A stretch of 14,579 bases of DNA from an uncultured Clostridia bacterium (GTDB lineage Bacteria; Bacillota; Clostridia; Peptostreptococcales; Anaerovoracaceae). Under the pieces are notes generated by a model. The model was given only the letters and a program-made list of their open reading frames with translations, was not told where the DNA came from and made no database searches. Made by a program: the position numbers and the translations under genes. The stretch is from positions 1 to 14,579 of the forward strand of contig CAMNJG010000017.1 in the NCBI GenBank assembly GCA_946541285.1. Reading direction: 5' to 3'. Positions 7,181-14,524 of the stretch are shown piece by piece (position 1 is the stretch's first letter; every line of letters begins with the position of its first letter).

Positions 7181-8635
7181 TCACGCGCGATTCCATTTCG
7201 CGTACGATTTATCTCCGTCTTCTCTGAGGCTGCCTGCGCGGCAGAATACCGCGGCCAGTGCCAGGTACGCCCAGAACAGGAACATCACGCGGTAGTTATA
7301 GAATGAATAGTCCGTCATGCTCTGCACCAGGAATCCGCCAATACTGGACAGCGAACCGATCTGCAGCATCTTTGCCTCATGTCTGGTTTCGACGGAAATC
7401 GCGTGGCAGCACATCCGGATAAACACAATAATCAGCAGGATAAACACGATAATCCCGACAATCCCTGTGTCACAGACAATCTGCAGGAAAAGGTTATGCG
7501 CGTGCGGCGCCGATATCGTGTTGTAGCTGTACGCCGGGTAGATCATATTAAACGCCTGTGTGCCCGGGCCGATCCCGGTCATCCAGTAATCCTTGAGCAT
7601 TTTCAGTGTCCCCATCCAGATGGATACCCGGTAGGAGGTGGACGTGTCCGTCACATCGCCGATACTGGTAAAACGGTCGGTAATGACTTCCGGTGAAAAC
7701 AGGAGAAGACAGACTGCTCCTGCCAGCATCAGGAAAATAAAGCGGCGATCCACCAGGATCAGGAACACGAAGATCGCGAACAGCAGGCCCAGCCATCCTC
7801 CTCTGGAAAACGTATAAATCATACAGAGACACATGATGCCGCATGCCGCGAAATACAGGATCCTCCGGAGCCAGGTCTTCGCGGCGAACATACAGGCTGC
7901 CGCCATCGGGATCGCCAGCAGGAGATACTCGGACAGGACATTCGGGTTATCCAGGGTTGAATACACACGGGTGGAAATATCGCTGAACATATCCTCATCC
8001 ACCCAGGTTTCCGTCCCGCCGGTACCGAAGAAATGCTGGTAAATCCCGTACAGTGCCACCAGTACCGCAGCGCAGACAGCCCCCCGGACGATCAGACGGA
8101 GCTGCTGTTTCGATTCTATGGAATTCTCAATCACGAGCGCCGACAGAATGAATACCGAGGTCAGCAGCCCGATATACAGGCTGCCGGTCACGGTCACGGA
8201 TGTCAGCGTCGCCACCATATAGAGCAAGGCGTACAGCAGGATGTAGCGGTTCACTGGCGCGCGCGCCAGAGGCTTCTCATGATCCGTCCCGAAACGGATG
8301 ATGGCAGATACTCCCGCCAGCAGGACAAGCCCCAGCAGCAGCATGGTCGGCACCAGCGGCGCGAGTACCACTGCCGCCAGGCTCCATAAAAACGGCATGG
8401 CAAAGAGACTCCCCCGGAACAGACGGTCCAGCCGCAGCGCGTGAAAGATCCTTTCCTGCCACAGCCTCAGTTTTGTTCCGGCCTGGAAAAGCCGGCTGCC
8501 CTCTGCCAGCTGTGTTTCACTTTTTGTATTGATAAATGCCCGGATTACCCTGCTTTCTTTCCACTGCGCTCCGAACCATCGTCCGATCGCGGCGAAAAAG
8601 CGGTAAATCAGGCTCGCCTTCAGCATTTCGGTCAT
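7181..8635 (-). CDS. O-antigen ligase / Wzy-type polymerase family membrane protein
   Basis: 484 aa polytopic membrane protein with about ten hydrophobic helices and an unusually long charged cytoplasmic N-terminus (residues 1 to about 75). Family marks: the periplasmic-loop Arg region STRVYSTLDNPNVLSEYL (about 221-238), TFSRGGWLG at 275-283, and the large outer loop containing GIGPG at 354-358 and PHAHNLFLQ at 377-385. Members either polymerise lipid-linked repeat units or ligate glycans onto an acceptor; in Gram-positives they are linked to capsule or wall-polymer assembly. Motifs alone cannot separate ligase from polymerase. The start at 8635 has AGGAG 8 nt upstream. With MurJ before it and GT4-CsaB and TagA after it, it probably handles the pyruvylated wall polymer outside the membrane. 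Confidence 0.88.
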   Translation of the reverse strand: MTEMLKASLIYRFFAAIGRWFGAQWKESRVIRAFINTKSETQLAEGSRLFQAGTKLRLWQERIFHALRLDRLFRGSLFAMPFLWSLAAVVLAPLVPTMLLLGLVLLAGVSAIIRFGTDHEKPLARAPVNRYILLYALLYMVATLTSVTVTGSLYIGLLTSVFILSALVIENSIESKQQLRLIVRGAVCAAVLVALYGIYQHFFGTGGTETWVDEDMFSDISTRVYSTLDNPNVLSEYLLLAIPMAAACMFAAKTWLRRILYFAACGIMCLCMIYTFSRGGWLGLLFAIFVFLILVDRRFIFLMLAGAVCLLLFSPEVITDRFTSIGDVTDTSTSYRVSIWMGTLKMLKDYWMTGIGPGTQAFNMIYPAYSYNTISAPHAHNLFLQIVCDTGIVGIIVFILLIIVFIRMCCHAISVETRHEAKMLQIGSLSSIGGFLVQSMTDYSFYNYRVMFLFWAYLALAAVFCRAGSLREDGDKSYAKWNRA

Positions 8636-8654
8636 TTCTGTTACTCCTGCATTA

Positions 8655-8685
8655 AAGAGTCATTATCTGCTTTCAGATAACTCTT
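8655..8685 (-). other. Intergenic hairpin between murJ and the ligase-like gene
   Basis: A perfect 7-bp stem TTATCTG/CAGATAA (8663-8669 with 8674-8680) around a 4-nt loop extends outward by an AAGAG/CTCTT helix with a 3-nt bulge. It covers the murJ stop codon and ends shortly before the ligase ribosome binding site. No T-run follows on the minus strand, so it is not a standard terminator. It could protect the murJ mRNA end, be a processing site, or lower downstream expression. Confidence 0.5.
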
Positions 8686-10234
8686 AACGTTTCCGCAATA
8701 TTTTATCTCCAATCATCCTGGACTCTTCCACCCTGAGCAGATATGTCAGAAGGAAGAAAAGGATCACGCCCAGCGCAGTCGCGGCACCGAGTACCAGGAG
8801 TTTTCCCGGGATTCCCGCCAGGACTCCGGTCAGCGCCGAAGCGGTCCGGCGCACTGCGATTCCCATGATCGCGGACGCGGCTGCCACTTTCAGCATGTCC
8901 GCCACGAACTTTCCTGACAGGAAACCTTCGCCTCTCCGTTCCAGCGGAATCATCAGCACCACCGCGTTGACGGTACCGGCTGCCGCGGACGCGACTGCCA
9001 GACCACTGACACTGAAGCGGCCGACCAGTACAGAACAGAGTGCCAGATCCGCCGCGATCGCCACTGCCCCGGCGATCAGGGGTGTTTTTCCATCCTGTTT
9101 CGCGAAATACGCCCGGCTGATAATGTTCTGGATCGCGTAACCGATCATTCCCAGGGAGGTGAACATCAGCGCTTTTGAGGTAATTTCCGTATCCCTGGCG
9201 CCGAACTGGCCGCCTCCGTAAATCAGATCAATGATCTCAGCGGAAAGCGCCATCACCCCGGCCATCAGCGGGATGACAAAAAACAGGGAGATATGCATCG
9301 TGGAACGGATGGTCTCCGTAAATTCTTCCTTCTGATCCGCTGCCTCCAGCCTCGAAAGTCTGGGGAAGATCACATTGGTGACAGAGAGGATGAAGACACC
9401 GATGATCATCAGATACAGATTTGTACTGTATTCAATCGCGGATACTCCGGAGCCTGCATACAGATAAGAAGCAAATCTCGAATTGATGGTCAGCATCACC
9501 GGCTGTACCCAGGTACTGACCATCACCGGGAGCATCAGCGCGAAAACTTTTTTCATTTCCTCATTCCGGACCTGCATCGAAGGGATATACCGGAATCCCT
9601 TTTTCTTCAGGGACGGAATCTGGACGAAAGCCTGCGCCGACCAGCCGATCAGGAAAGCGACCGCAAGGCCTTCAATCCCAAAGCGGCTGTTCAGCAACGG
9701 ATAATACAGGATGATCACCGCGTTGGACAGCACACTGATAAAGGCCGGGATGTTAAATTCATCAAAAGACTGCAGGATTCCCACAAAGGAATACGCAATC
9801 CCCGTAAAAAAGATGGTCGGAAACATCATCCTCGTCAGCCTGATACTGAGCGACGCCGTTTCCGCGTCATAACCACTGGCGAACAGATCCACCAGCGGTC
9901 CGGAAAAGACAATGCCGACGACGGAAAGGAGCAGGGTCAGCGCGCCGATCACGGTAATAAAATTACCGGCAAAGCGTATGGAAAACTCCCTGCCCTTTTT
10001 CTGCAGGGATTCGCTGAAAATCGGGATGAAGCTCGCCGCGATCGCGGAAGCGAACAACATGTCAAAAAATACCCTGGGGATCCGGCTGGCGGTCAGGAAA
10101 GCGTTCGCCTCCATGCCGGTTCCGTAATGAACGGCCAGCAGACGGTCCCTGACCAGCCCGAGTACTTTCCCCAACAGGGTAATCATCATCACGGTACTGA
10201 TCGTCCGTACCGCATTGTTACTGTTTTTCTCCAT
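8684..10234 (-). CDS. murJ: MurJ/MviN-type lipid flippase (MOP superfamily)
   Basis: 516 aa, with about 14 hydrophobic helices along its length. MurJ proteins move lipid-linked precursors, classically lipid II, across the cytoplasmic membrane. The N-terminus matches the family: TLLGKVLGLVRDRLLA at 19-34 and NAFLTASRIPRVFFD at 44-58. By eye against E. coli MurJ, R24 corresponds to R29, but R18 is Lys (K23), D39 is Asn (N44), and the R52 region reads VFFDML without Arg. I recall such variation in clostridial members. The start at 10234 lies 3 nt after the upstream stop and has no recognisable Shine-Dalgarno, so reinitiation is likely. Because it sits inside a wall-polymer operon, its cargo may be the secondary polymer rather than, or besides, lipid II. 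That cannot be settled from this window. Confidence 0.92.
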   Translation of the reverse strand: MEKNSNNAVRTISTVMMITLLGKVLGLVRDRLLAVHYGTGMEANAFLTASRIPRVFFDMLFASAIAASFIPIFSESLQKKGREFSIRFAGNFITVIGALTLLLSVVGIVFSGPLVDLFASGYDAETASLSIRLTRMMFPTIFFTGIAYSFVGILQSFDEFNIPAFISVLSNAVIILYYPLLNSRFGIEGLAVAFLIGWSAQAFVQIPSLKKKGFRYIPSMQVRNEEMKKVFALMLPVMVSTWVQPVMLTINSRFASYLYAGSGVSAIEYSTNLYLMIIGVFILSVTNVIFPRLSRLEAADQKEEFTETIRSTMHISLFFVIPLMAGVMALSAEIIDLIYGGGQFGARDTEITSKALMFTSLGMIGYAIQNIISRAYFAKQDGKTPLIAGAVAIAADLALCSVLVGRFSVSGLAVASAAAGTVNAVVLMIPLERRGEGFLSGKFVADMLKVAAASAIMGIAVRRTASALTGVLAGIPGKLLVLGAATALGVILFFLLTYLLRVEESRMIGDKILRKR

Positions 10235-10237
10235 AGG

Positions 10238-12634
10238 TTAGTGATTCGTATTCTCAATATATTCCAGTGCTGAACTCAGGATCCGCGCCATCTGCCCTCT
10301 CGTCAGATGATCGGCCGGCATCAGTTTCCCGTCTGCGCCGCCGATAATCGCGTTTCCGACAAGTGCCGCGGCAGGGATCTCCGCGTATTCCGAGAGATTT
10401 TCATAATCTCTGAAGGATTCCAGGACGGACAGGTCCGGCGAAGCCAGCGTATCATCCGCCGCCTGTTCCGGAACCGTCATCAGGTACCGGTACATCAGCG
10501 CGAAGGACTGTTCCCTCGTCAGCGGGGCATCCGGGGAAAATCCTTTTCCGTCACCCAGCGCGATCTTCTGTGAAGCCGCCCACGTAATGGCGTCCGCGTA
10601 ATACATCCCGGAAGGAACATCGCTGAAAGGGATTTCCTCTTGTACAGCCGGTTCTCCCGCGGTTCTGTAGAGCATCAGCACAAAATCTCCTCTCCGGATA
10701 TCGAGATTCATTCCGTACCGGTCCGCAGTGATTCCTTTTACAATCCCCCGGTGATACAGATCGGTCACATAAGTCTGTGCCCATGTCCCCCTGGTATCCT
10801 GGAACAGCGAAGGATCCTGTGGTTCTGTGCCCGGTGACGGAGGATCTACAACAGGAGCCGGTTCTTCCTCCACAACCAGATTCAGTGTGGCGGACACTCC
10901 TCCTGCGGATACAGTGATCTGACCGTTTCCGGAGGATTCTGCCGTGACCGTACCGTCTGAGGAAACCGTCCCCAGCCCCTCTGAAATCTCATAAACAAAG
11001 CTGGTTGGACTGATGATCACCGGGTTTTCCACAAAGCTTGCCGAAGGCGTCAGCGTAACCCTGTCGCCTTTTTTCATATGGATCGTCTGATCAGCAGGAA
11101 CCGTTCCATCGATACTGACGTTAATGGAATCCAGGCGGTCCGTCACCATCAGCTGTGTGGTGCCGGTGGCTCCTGTCGATGGAGAGTTCAGCGCAAAATC
11201 CACGTATCCGCTTCCCGGGCCTGCCGTAAACGTATGCTTCACAACCGTGCCGTTTCCGTTCGTCAGACTCACCTGGATATCTGACGGCACCTCACACGGC
11301 TGCCCCGCCGCGTCAGTAGCCAGGAATTCCAGCGGAAGTACGCTGCCCTGATAAACCACCGCGCCGAGATCCGTCAGATACAGATGTGCCGGCACGCCAT
11401 CCGGCTCATCCGGTACCGTAAACAGCACAAAGGTCGAACAGCGTCGCTCGGAGCCGTCAGACGGCTGGTTCTGCAGGGAAGGCGCCGTCTCTCCCGGGAA
11501 CTGGATAGAAAACGTCGAGGAACCGCCGCCATCCAGATTGACTGCCTGCACACAGCCAAGGGTCAGCATTTGCTCTGCCAGCTGCTGCAGTGTCAGACCG
11601 TTGGAATGACTTTTCCGGCGTCCGTCTATCGTGTAGTATACCACGGTTCCGTCACTCCTGATACCGAGAGCTGAACGCGGATTGGAAGATTTCAGCGCCG
11701 GGTCCCATCCCGACGAATCCGTGATCTGCCCGTCATTGACGATCAGGTCGCCCGCGCCGGTGGCCCATACAGCGTTTTCAACGATTTTATTATCCCAGCA
11801 GTGGGTGTCCAGCTGTACCACATCACCCACGTCAAATTTTTCATATTCGGCTTCCATTCCGGATTCATCTCCCGCCGTCAGCACCATATATCCCTCTCCG
11901 ATATCCAGCGGCCATTCCGAACGAAGCTTCTCCACCACTTCCAGCTTCATCGTGCCTTTTGTTTTCATGGAGCCTTCGAGGATCCGGAACTTTACATACC
12001 AGCCGTTGCCGGAGGTCCTGGTCGAGACCGCCGAATAATACTGATCGTACAGGTACAGTCCCGCATGATTCATGCGGTATTTATTAAAATGGGTCAGCCC
12101 GACGCTTTCTCCCTTATGGCTGGCGGACGACGACCCACCGAGATTGGTCAGGGTGATCTGTACAGCGGTATCCTCCTGGATGGACGCGTGCCCGTCATCG
12201 GTAAAACAGACGGAGCGATAGCCCTCCGGACTGGATTTATACTGTCCGTCCTCAACCACGATTCCGAGAGGCACCCCGTAAGCAACGGAGAAAAAATCGG
12301 TATTCATGCCGCCCAGTACCGTAAAGCCCTGATCCTGCGCGTAGGATATCGTATCGTTCAGTGTCAGTTTCCCGTAGATCGTATCATCCGCGATCACCAC
12401 CGGCGCGGCGTCATCCCCCGGTGTCAGTTCCGCGAAATAGCTTTCCTGCCGGCCACTGTCATTGACGGAAACAGAATTGGTATATTTCAGCCCGTTTCCG
12501 AAATCGACGATCCGGTGGTAGATTTCCTCTCCCGCCCCGGTCGTCGCGAATACCGCGCCCGGGTTGAAAAACATGACCGCGATCACAAGGCTGACAATCA
12601 GCCTCCGGCCCGGACGCCCTGCTGCTTTTCTCAT
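10238..12634 (-). CDS. Secreted phosphodiester glycosidase (NAGPA domain) with Ig-like domain and three SLH repeats
   Basis: 798 aa exported protein. A signal peptide (basic n-region, hydrophobic 12-23, likely cleavage after AVFA at residue 30) is followed by a phosphodiester glycosidase domain (about 100-408). Its marks are GGMNTDFF at 108-115, NPRSALGI at 318-325, IDGRRKSHSNGLTL at 336-349 and NLDGGGSSTF at 366-375. Next come a less clear beta-rich stretch (about 410-500), a bacterial Ig-like domain (about 501-588), a Pro-rich linker (591-608) and three SLH repeats (about 611-660, 670-719, 741-790) with IRRGD, LTREQ and LTRGQ at the usual TRAE positions. NAGPA-family enzymes cleave sugar-1-phosphodiesters, so a phosphate-linked wall glycan is a plausible substrate. 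SLH domains bind pyruvylated wall polymer, which the downstream csaB should produce. The start at 12634 has AAAGG 8 nt upstream. Confidence 0.93.
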   Translation of the reverse strand: MRKAAGRPGRRLIVSLVIAVMFFNPGAVFATTGAGEEIYHRIVDFGNGLKYTNSVSVNDSGRQESYFAELTPGDDAAPVVIADDTIYGKLTLNDTISYAQDQGFTVLGGMNTDFFSVAYGVPLGIVVEDGQYKSSPEGYRSVCFTDDGHASIQEDTAVQITLTNLGGSSSASHKGESVGLTHFNKYRMNHAGLYLYDQYYSAVSTRTSGNGWYVKFRILEGSMKTKGTMKLEVVEKLRSEWPLDIGEGYMVLTAGDESGMEAEYEKFDVGDVVQLDTHCWDNKIVENAVWATGAGDLIVNDGQITDSSGWDPALKSSNPRSALGIRSDGTVVYYTIDGRRKSHSNGLTLQQLAEQMLTLGCVQAVNLDGGGSSTFSIQFPGETAPSLQNQPSDGSERRCSTFVLFTVPDEPDGVPAHLYLTDLGAVVYQGSVLPLEFLATDAAGQPCEVPSDIQVSLTNGNGTVVKHTFTAGPGSGYVDFALNSPSTGATGTTQLMVTDRLDSINVSIDGTVPADQTIHMKKGDRVTLTPSASFVENPVIISPTSFVYEISEGLGTVSSDGTVTAESSGNGQITVSAGGVSATLNLVVEEEPAPVVDPPSPGTEPQDPSLFQDTRGTWAQTYVTDLYHRGIVKGITADRYGMNLDIRRGDFVLMLYRTAGEPAVQEEIPFSDVPSGMYYADAITWAASQKIALGDGKGFSPDAPLTREQSFALMYRYLMTVPEQAADDTLASPDLSVLESFRDYENLSEYAEIPAAALVGNAIIGGADGKLMPADHLTRGQMARILSSALEYIENTNH

Positions 12635-12726
12635 AAACTCAACCTTTCCATAAGAAACCGTTCATTCCTGTCCTGCACATCCTGCCTGTCCGTTTTCCCG
12701 ATCGCTTCATTAAAAAGATTTTTCAT
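12631..12726 (-). CDS. Possible 31-codon leader ORF starting inside a dispersed repeat
   Basis: The ATG at 12726 is preceded by GAGGAG with 7-nt spacing. The frame runs 31 codons (starting MKNLFNEAIGKTD, hydrophilic, no membrane segment) to a TGA that overlaps the SLH-protein ATG by 4 nt. Geometry alone makes it a good candidate for a translated, coupled ORF. Against it: the product is highly charged with no recognised family, AGG arginine codons are frequent while the neighbours prefer CGG, and both the ribosome binding site and start come from a repeat. Function unknown; it may act only through coupling. Confidence 0.3.
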   Translation of the reverse strand: MKNLFNEAIGKTDRQDVQDRNERFLMERLSL

Positions 12727-12749
12727 CGCTTCGCTCCTCAGAATGACAG
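12716..12749 (-). repeat. Dispersed intergenic repeat unit (GTCATTCTGAGGAGCGAAGCGA type)
   Basis: In minus sense it reads CTGTCATTCTGAGGAGCGAAG and continues CGATGAAAAATCT. This closely matches a short repeat I recall from intergenic regions of many bacterial genomes and metagenomes, whose spurious translation contains CHSEERSDE. Recalled, not searched. Only one copy is seen in this window and there is no inverted partner nearby. It lies between the mgtE terminator and the SLH-protein gene. Confidence 0.7.
12734..12739 (-). promoter_or_regulatory. Strong Shine-Dalgarno contributed by the repeat
   Basis: GAGGAG (minus sense) is part of the conserved core of the repeat and lies 7 nt before the ATG at 12726. 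It is the best ribosome binding site between mgtE and murJ, stronger than the AAAGG in front of the SLH protein. Confidence 0.45.
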
Positions 12750-12778
12750 AATGTACTGATGATTGCGGAAGAACCATT

Positions 12779-12800
12779 AAAAAACCCCGGCGAAGGGATC
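12779..12800 (-). terminator. Probable intrinsic terminator of mgtE
   Basis: In minus sense GATCCC pairs with GGGGTT around a TTCGCC loop, with the stem partly running into a T6 tract (12784-12779). It begins at the mgtE stop codon. The stem is short and includes G-T pairs, so termination may be incomplete. The same GATCCC can also pair with GGGATC at 12808-12813, which would compete with the terminator. Confidence 0.55.
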
Positions 12801-14205
12801 AGGAACCGATCCCCAGGATCATGGACGCGAATACAAAATAAATCCCCAGTGACATCATATCCGTAAGAGAAGACACCACCGGCCCCGCCATCAGCGCCGG
12901 GTCGATATGCACAGCTTTCGCGATCAGCGGCAGCATGGCGCCTACGCATTTCGCGATCATGACGATCAGGAACATGGCGCCGCAGACTGTCATCGCGACA
13001 CCGATCGTTTCATGATCAATCCATCGCAGCCTGGCGAAATTCAGAAGCGACAGGCAGATGCCCACCGTAAATCCTACGCGGACTTCTTTCCATAATACAT
13101 AAAAAAAGTCGTCCAGCCGGACATCGTCTGTCGCGATCCCGCGGATAATCAGGGTTGAGGACTGGGAACCCGAATTGCCTCCGGTCCCCATCAGCATCGG
13201 CATATACGTCACCAGGGAAATACAGGACGACAGCATATCCTCAAAGCTGGAAATGATCCCGCCGGTAATCATATAGGAGCACATCAGGATAATCAGCCAC
13301 GGAAGACGGTTCCGGACATGCTTCAGCACCCCGGTTTCCAGATATTCTTCGTCACTGTCACCCGTTACACCGGCCATTCGCTGGAAATCCTCCGTCGCCT
13401 CATCGTCAATGACTTCCATGATATCATCGACGGTAATAATTCCGACAAGGCGGCCTTCTCCATCGACCACCGGCATGGCGATCATGCCGTAACGTTTGAA
13501 CATATTGGAAACTTCTTCCTGATCCGTCAGCACACTCACGGACAGGGGTTCCCGGTGCATGATCTCATCCACTGTCTGGCCGGGATCCGCCATGACCAGG
13601 GACTTGAGAGAGACTGTCCCGATCAGATGCCTGCCTTCCCCGATGACATAACAGGAATAAATGGTTTCCGCTTCCGTTCCGACCTCCCGGATATGCGCCA
13701 GGCAGGCCGCTACAGACATGCCCTGTCTCAGATGGACGTAATCGATCGTCATCAGGCTGCCGGCACTGTTGTCAGGATAGTTCAGGAACGTATTGATCAG
13801 ATGACGTTCTTCTTTTGTCGTATTGACCAGGATCTTGTCCACCAGGTTGGCCGGAAGCTCTTCCAGCAGGTCGATCATATCGTCAAAGTCCAGTTCCTGG
13901 ATAATCTGGTCGATTTCCTTCTGGGTGATCCCGTTAATGATGTCTACCTGGTTGTCTTCTGAAAGGAAGGAAAACACTTCGACCGATACGTCCTTGGGCA
14001 GCATCCGGAAGATCAGGATTTCACTTTCGAGCCCCAGTTCATCCTCTACTTCTTCCAGCATTTCCGCGATATCTACCGCATTGTTCTCGATCAGCGTACT
14101 TCGGACTTTTCCGTACTTTTTTTCTCTGATCAGTGTGATCAGTTCTTCGATCTCGGCATCAAAATCACGATGATCCAGGGTTTCGATTTCCATCTCGTCT
14201 GCCAT
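12799..14205 (-). CDS. mgtE: MgtE-family magnesium transporter
   Basis: 468 aa. MgtE proteins are homodimeric Mg2+ channels gated by Mg2+ binding to their cytoplasmic domains. Order seen: an N domain of acidic helical repeats (about 15-142); two CBS domains (about 143-203 and 210-268, with MPVVDGEGRLVGIITVDDI at 244-262); a connecting helix region (about 270-300); and five hydrophobic helices (302-465). Pore-region marks are MGTGGNSGSQSS at 339-350 and DPALMAGPVVSSLTD at 435-449. D449 matches the pore Asp of the Thermus enzyme. The open frame extends to a GTG at 14343, but the ATG at 14205 has AAGGAGG at 6-nt spacing and the preceding residues resemble no MgtE, so 14205 is the start. It has its own promoter and long leader upstream and a probable terminator downstream, so it is likely a separate unit from the wall-polymer genes. 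Confidence 0.95.
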   Translation of the reverse strand: MADEMEIETLDHRDFDAEIEELITLIREKKYGKVRSTLIENNAVDIAEMLEEVEDELGLESEILIFRMLPKDVSVEVFSFLSEDNQVDIINGITQKEIDQIIQELDFDDMIDLLEELPANLVDKILVNTTKEERHLINTFLNYPDNSAGSLMTIDYVHLRQGMSVAACLAHIREVGTEAETIYSCYVIGEGRHLIGTVSLKSLVMADPGQTVDEIMHREPLSVSVLTDQEEVSNMFKRYGMIAMPVVDGEGRLVGIITVDDIMEVIDDEATEDFQRMAGVTGDSDEEYLETGVLKHVRNRLPWLIILMCSYMITGGIISSFEDMLSSCISLVTYMPMLMGTGGNSGSQSSTLIIRGIATDDVRLDDFFYVLWKEVRVGFTVGICLSLLNFARLRWIDHETIGVAMTVCGAMFLIVMIAKCVGAMLPLIAKAVHIDPALMAGPVVSSLTDMMSLGIYFVFASMILGIGS

Positions 14206-14457
14206 GGGTTTCCTCCTTTCCGATGTTTCAGGAACAAATGCTCTCTCCGGACATCCGCCGGAAACGTGGCTGAGTCCGAGACAGGTACAGTTCAGTGTTT
14301 GGAGCAGAATCACACAGGAAAGCGCTGCCTGTAACAGTATCACTGTCCCGACAAACGGCGTAGCTGTGAGCCGCCGGCAGTACAGTCCTGCCTGATGCAG
14401 CGTTTTTTCGGAGTGAAACCGGCCTGTTGCCGAATCATAACTTCCGACAGTAAAACA
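14206..14457 (-). promoter_or_regulatory. Long structured 5' leader of mgtE
   Basis: About 250 nt lie between the inferred transcription start and the mgtE ATG, with no convincing gene. Several hairpins can be drawn by eye: a bulged helix TCGGAGT/ACTTCCGA (14408-14414 with 14440-14447) enclosing CGGC/GCCG; GGCAG/CTGCC around a 7-nt loop (14376-14392); and a 7-bp stem with one G-U pair just before the ribosome binding site region (14244-14250 with 14258-14264). A long structured leader on an Mg2+ transporter suggests RNA-level control, but I do not see the conserved GGUGAGGCUCC core of the M-box riboswitch. The class is unknown. Confidence 0.4.
14212..14218 (-). promoter_or_regulatory. Ribosome binding site of mgtE
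   Basis: AAGGAGG (minus sense) lies 6 nt before the ATG at 14205. It decides this start against an upstream GTG at 14343 in the same frame. Confidence 0.85.
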
Positions 14458-14464
14458 CGTTAAA

Positions 14465-14494
14465 ATTATAGCTCACTATCATTGAATAATGCAA
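14465..14494 (-). promoter_or_regulatory. Sigma-A type promoter for mgtE
   Basis: A perfect -10 box TATAAT (14465-14470, minus sense) lies 18 nt downstream of a weak -35 box TTGCAT (14489-14494). The area is AT-rich compared with its surroundings. Transcription would start near 14457-14458 and read leftward into mgtE. Confidence 0.6.
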
Positions 14495-14524
14495 CTGTGT
14501 AGTGTAAAATACAGCATAATACTG

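Noticed and set aside
9293..10273. Plus-strand open frame of 326 codons
   Set aside because: Antisense to murJ; the composition is typical of a shadow and it has no ribosome binding site or domain.
11801..12841. Plus-strand open frame of 346 codons spanning the SLH gene start and the intergenic repeat
   Set aside because: Mostly antisense to the SLH-NAGPA gene and crosses the mgtE terminator region; no domain recognised.
12710..12949. Minus-strand 79-codon frame overlapping the end of mgtE and the repeat
   Set aside because: It overlaps mgtE in another frame and ends in the typical spurious translation of the dispersed repeat (CHSEERSDE).
14206..14343. N-terminal extension of MgtE from a GTG
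   Set aside because: The extension begins hydrophobic, which does not fit a cytoplasmic N domain, and an ideal ribosome binding site precedes the ATG at 14205.
14340..14438. Minus-strand 32-codon ORF in the mgtE leader, as a possible leader peptide
   Set aside because: The nearest purine-rich site (GGAAG) is too close to the ATG, and the product shows no metal-responsive pattern such as a proline run. Open frames of this length are common by chance.
14206..14457. M-box (ykoK) Mg2+ riboswitch
   Set aside because: Its invariant core sequence is absent by eye, so I list only an unclassified structured leader. A covariance search could overturn this.
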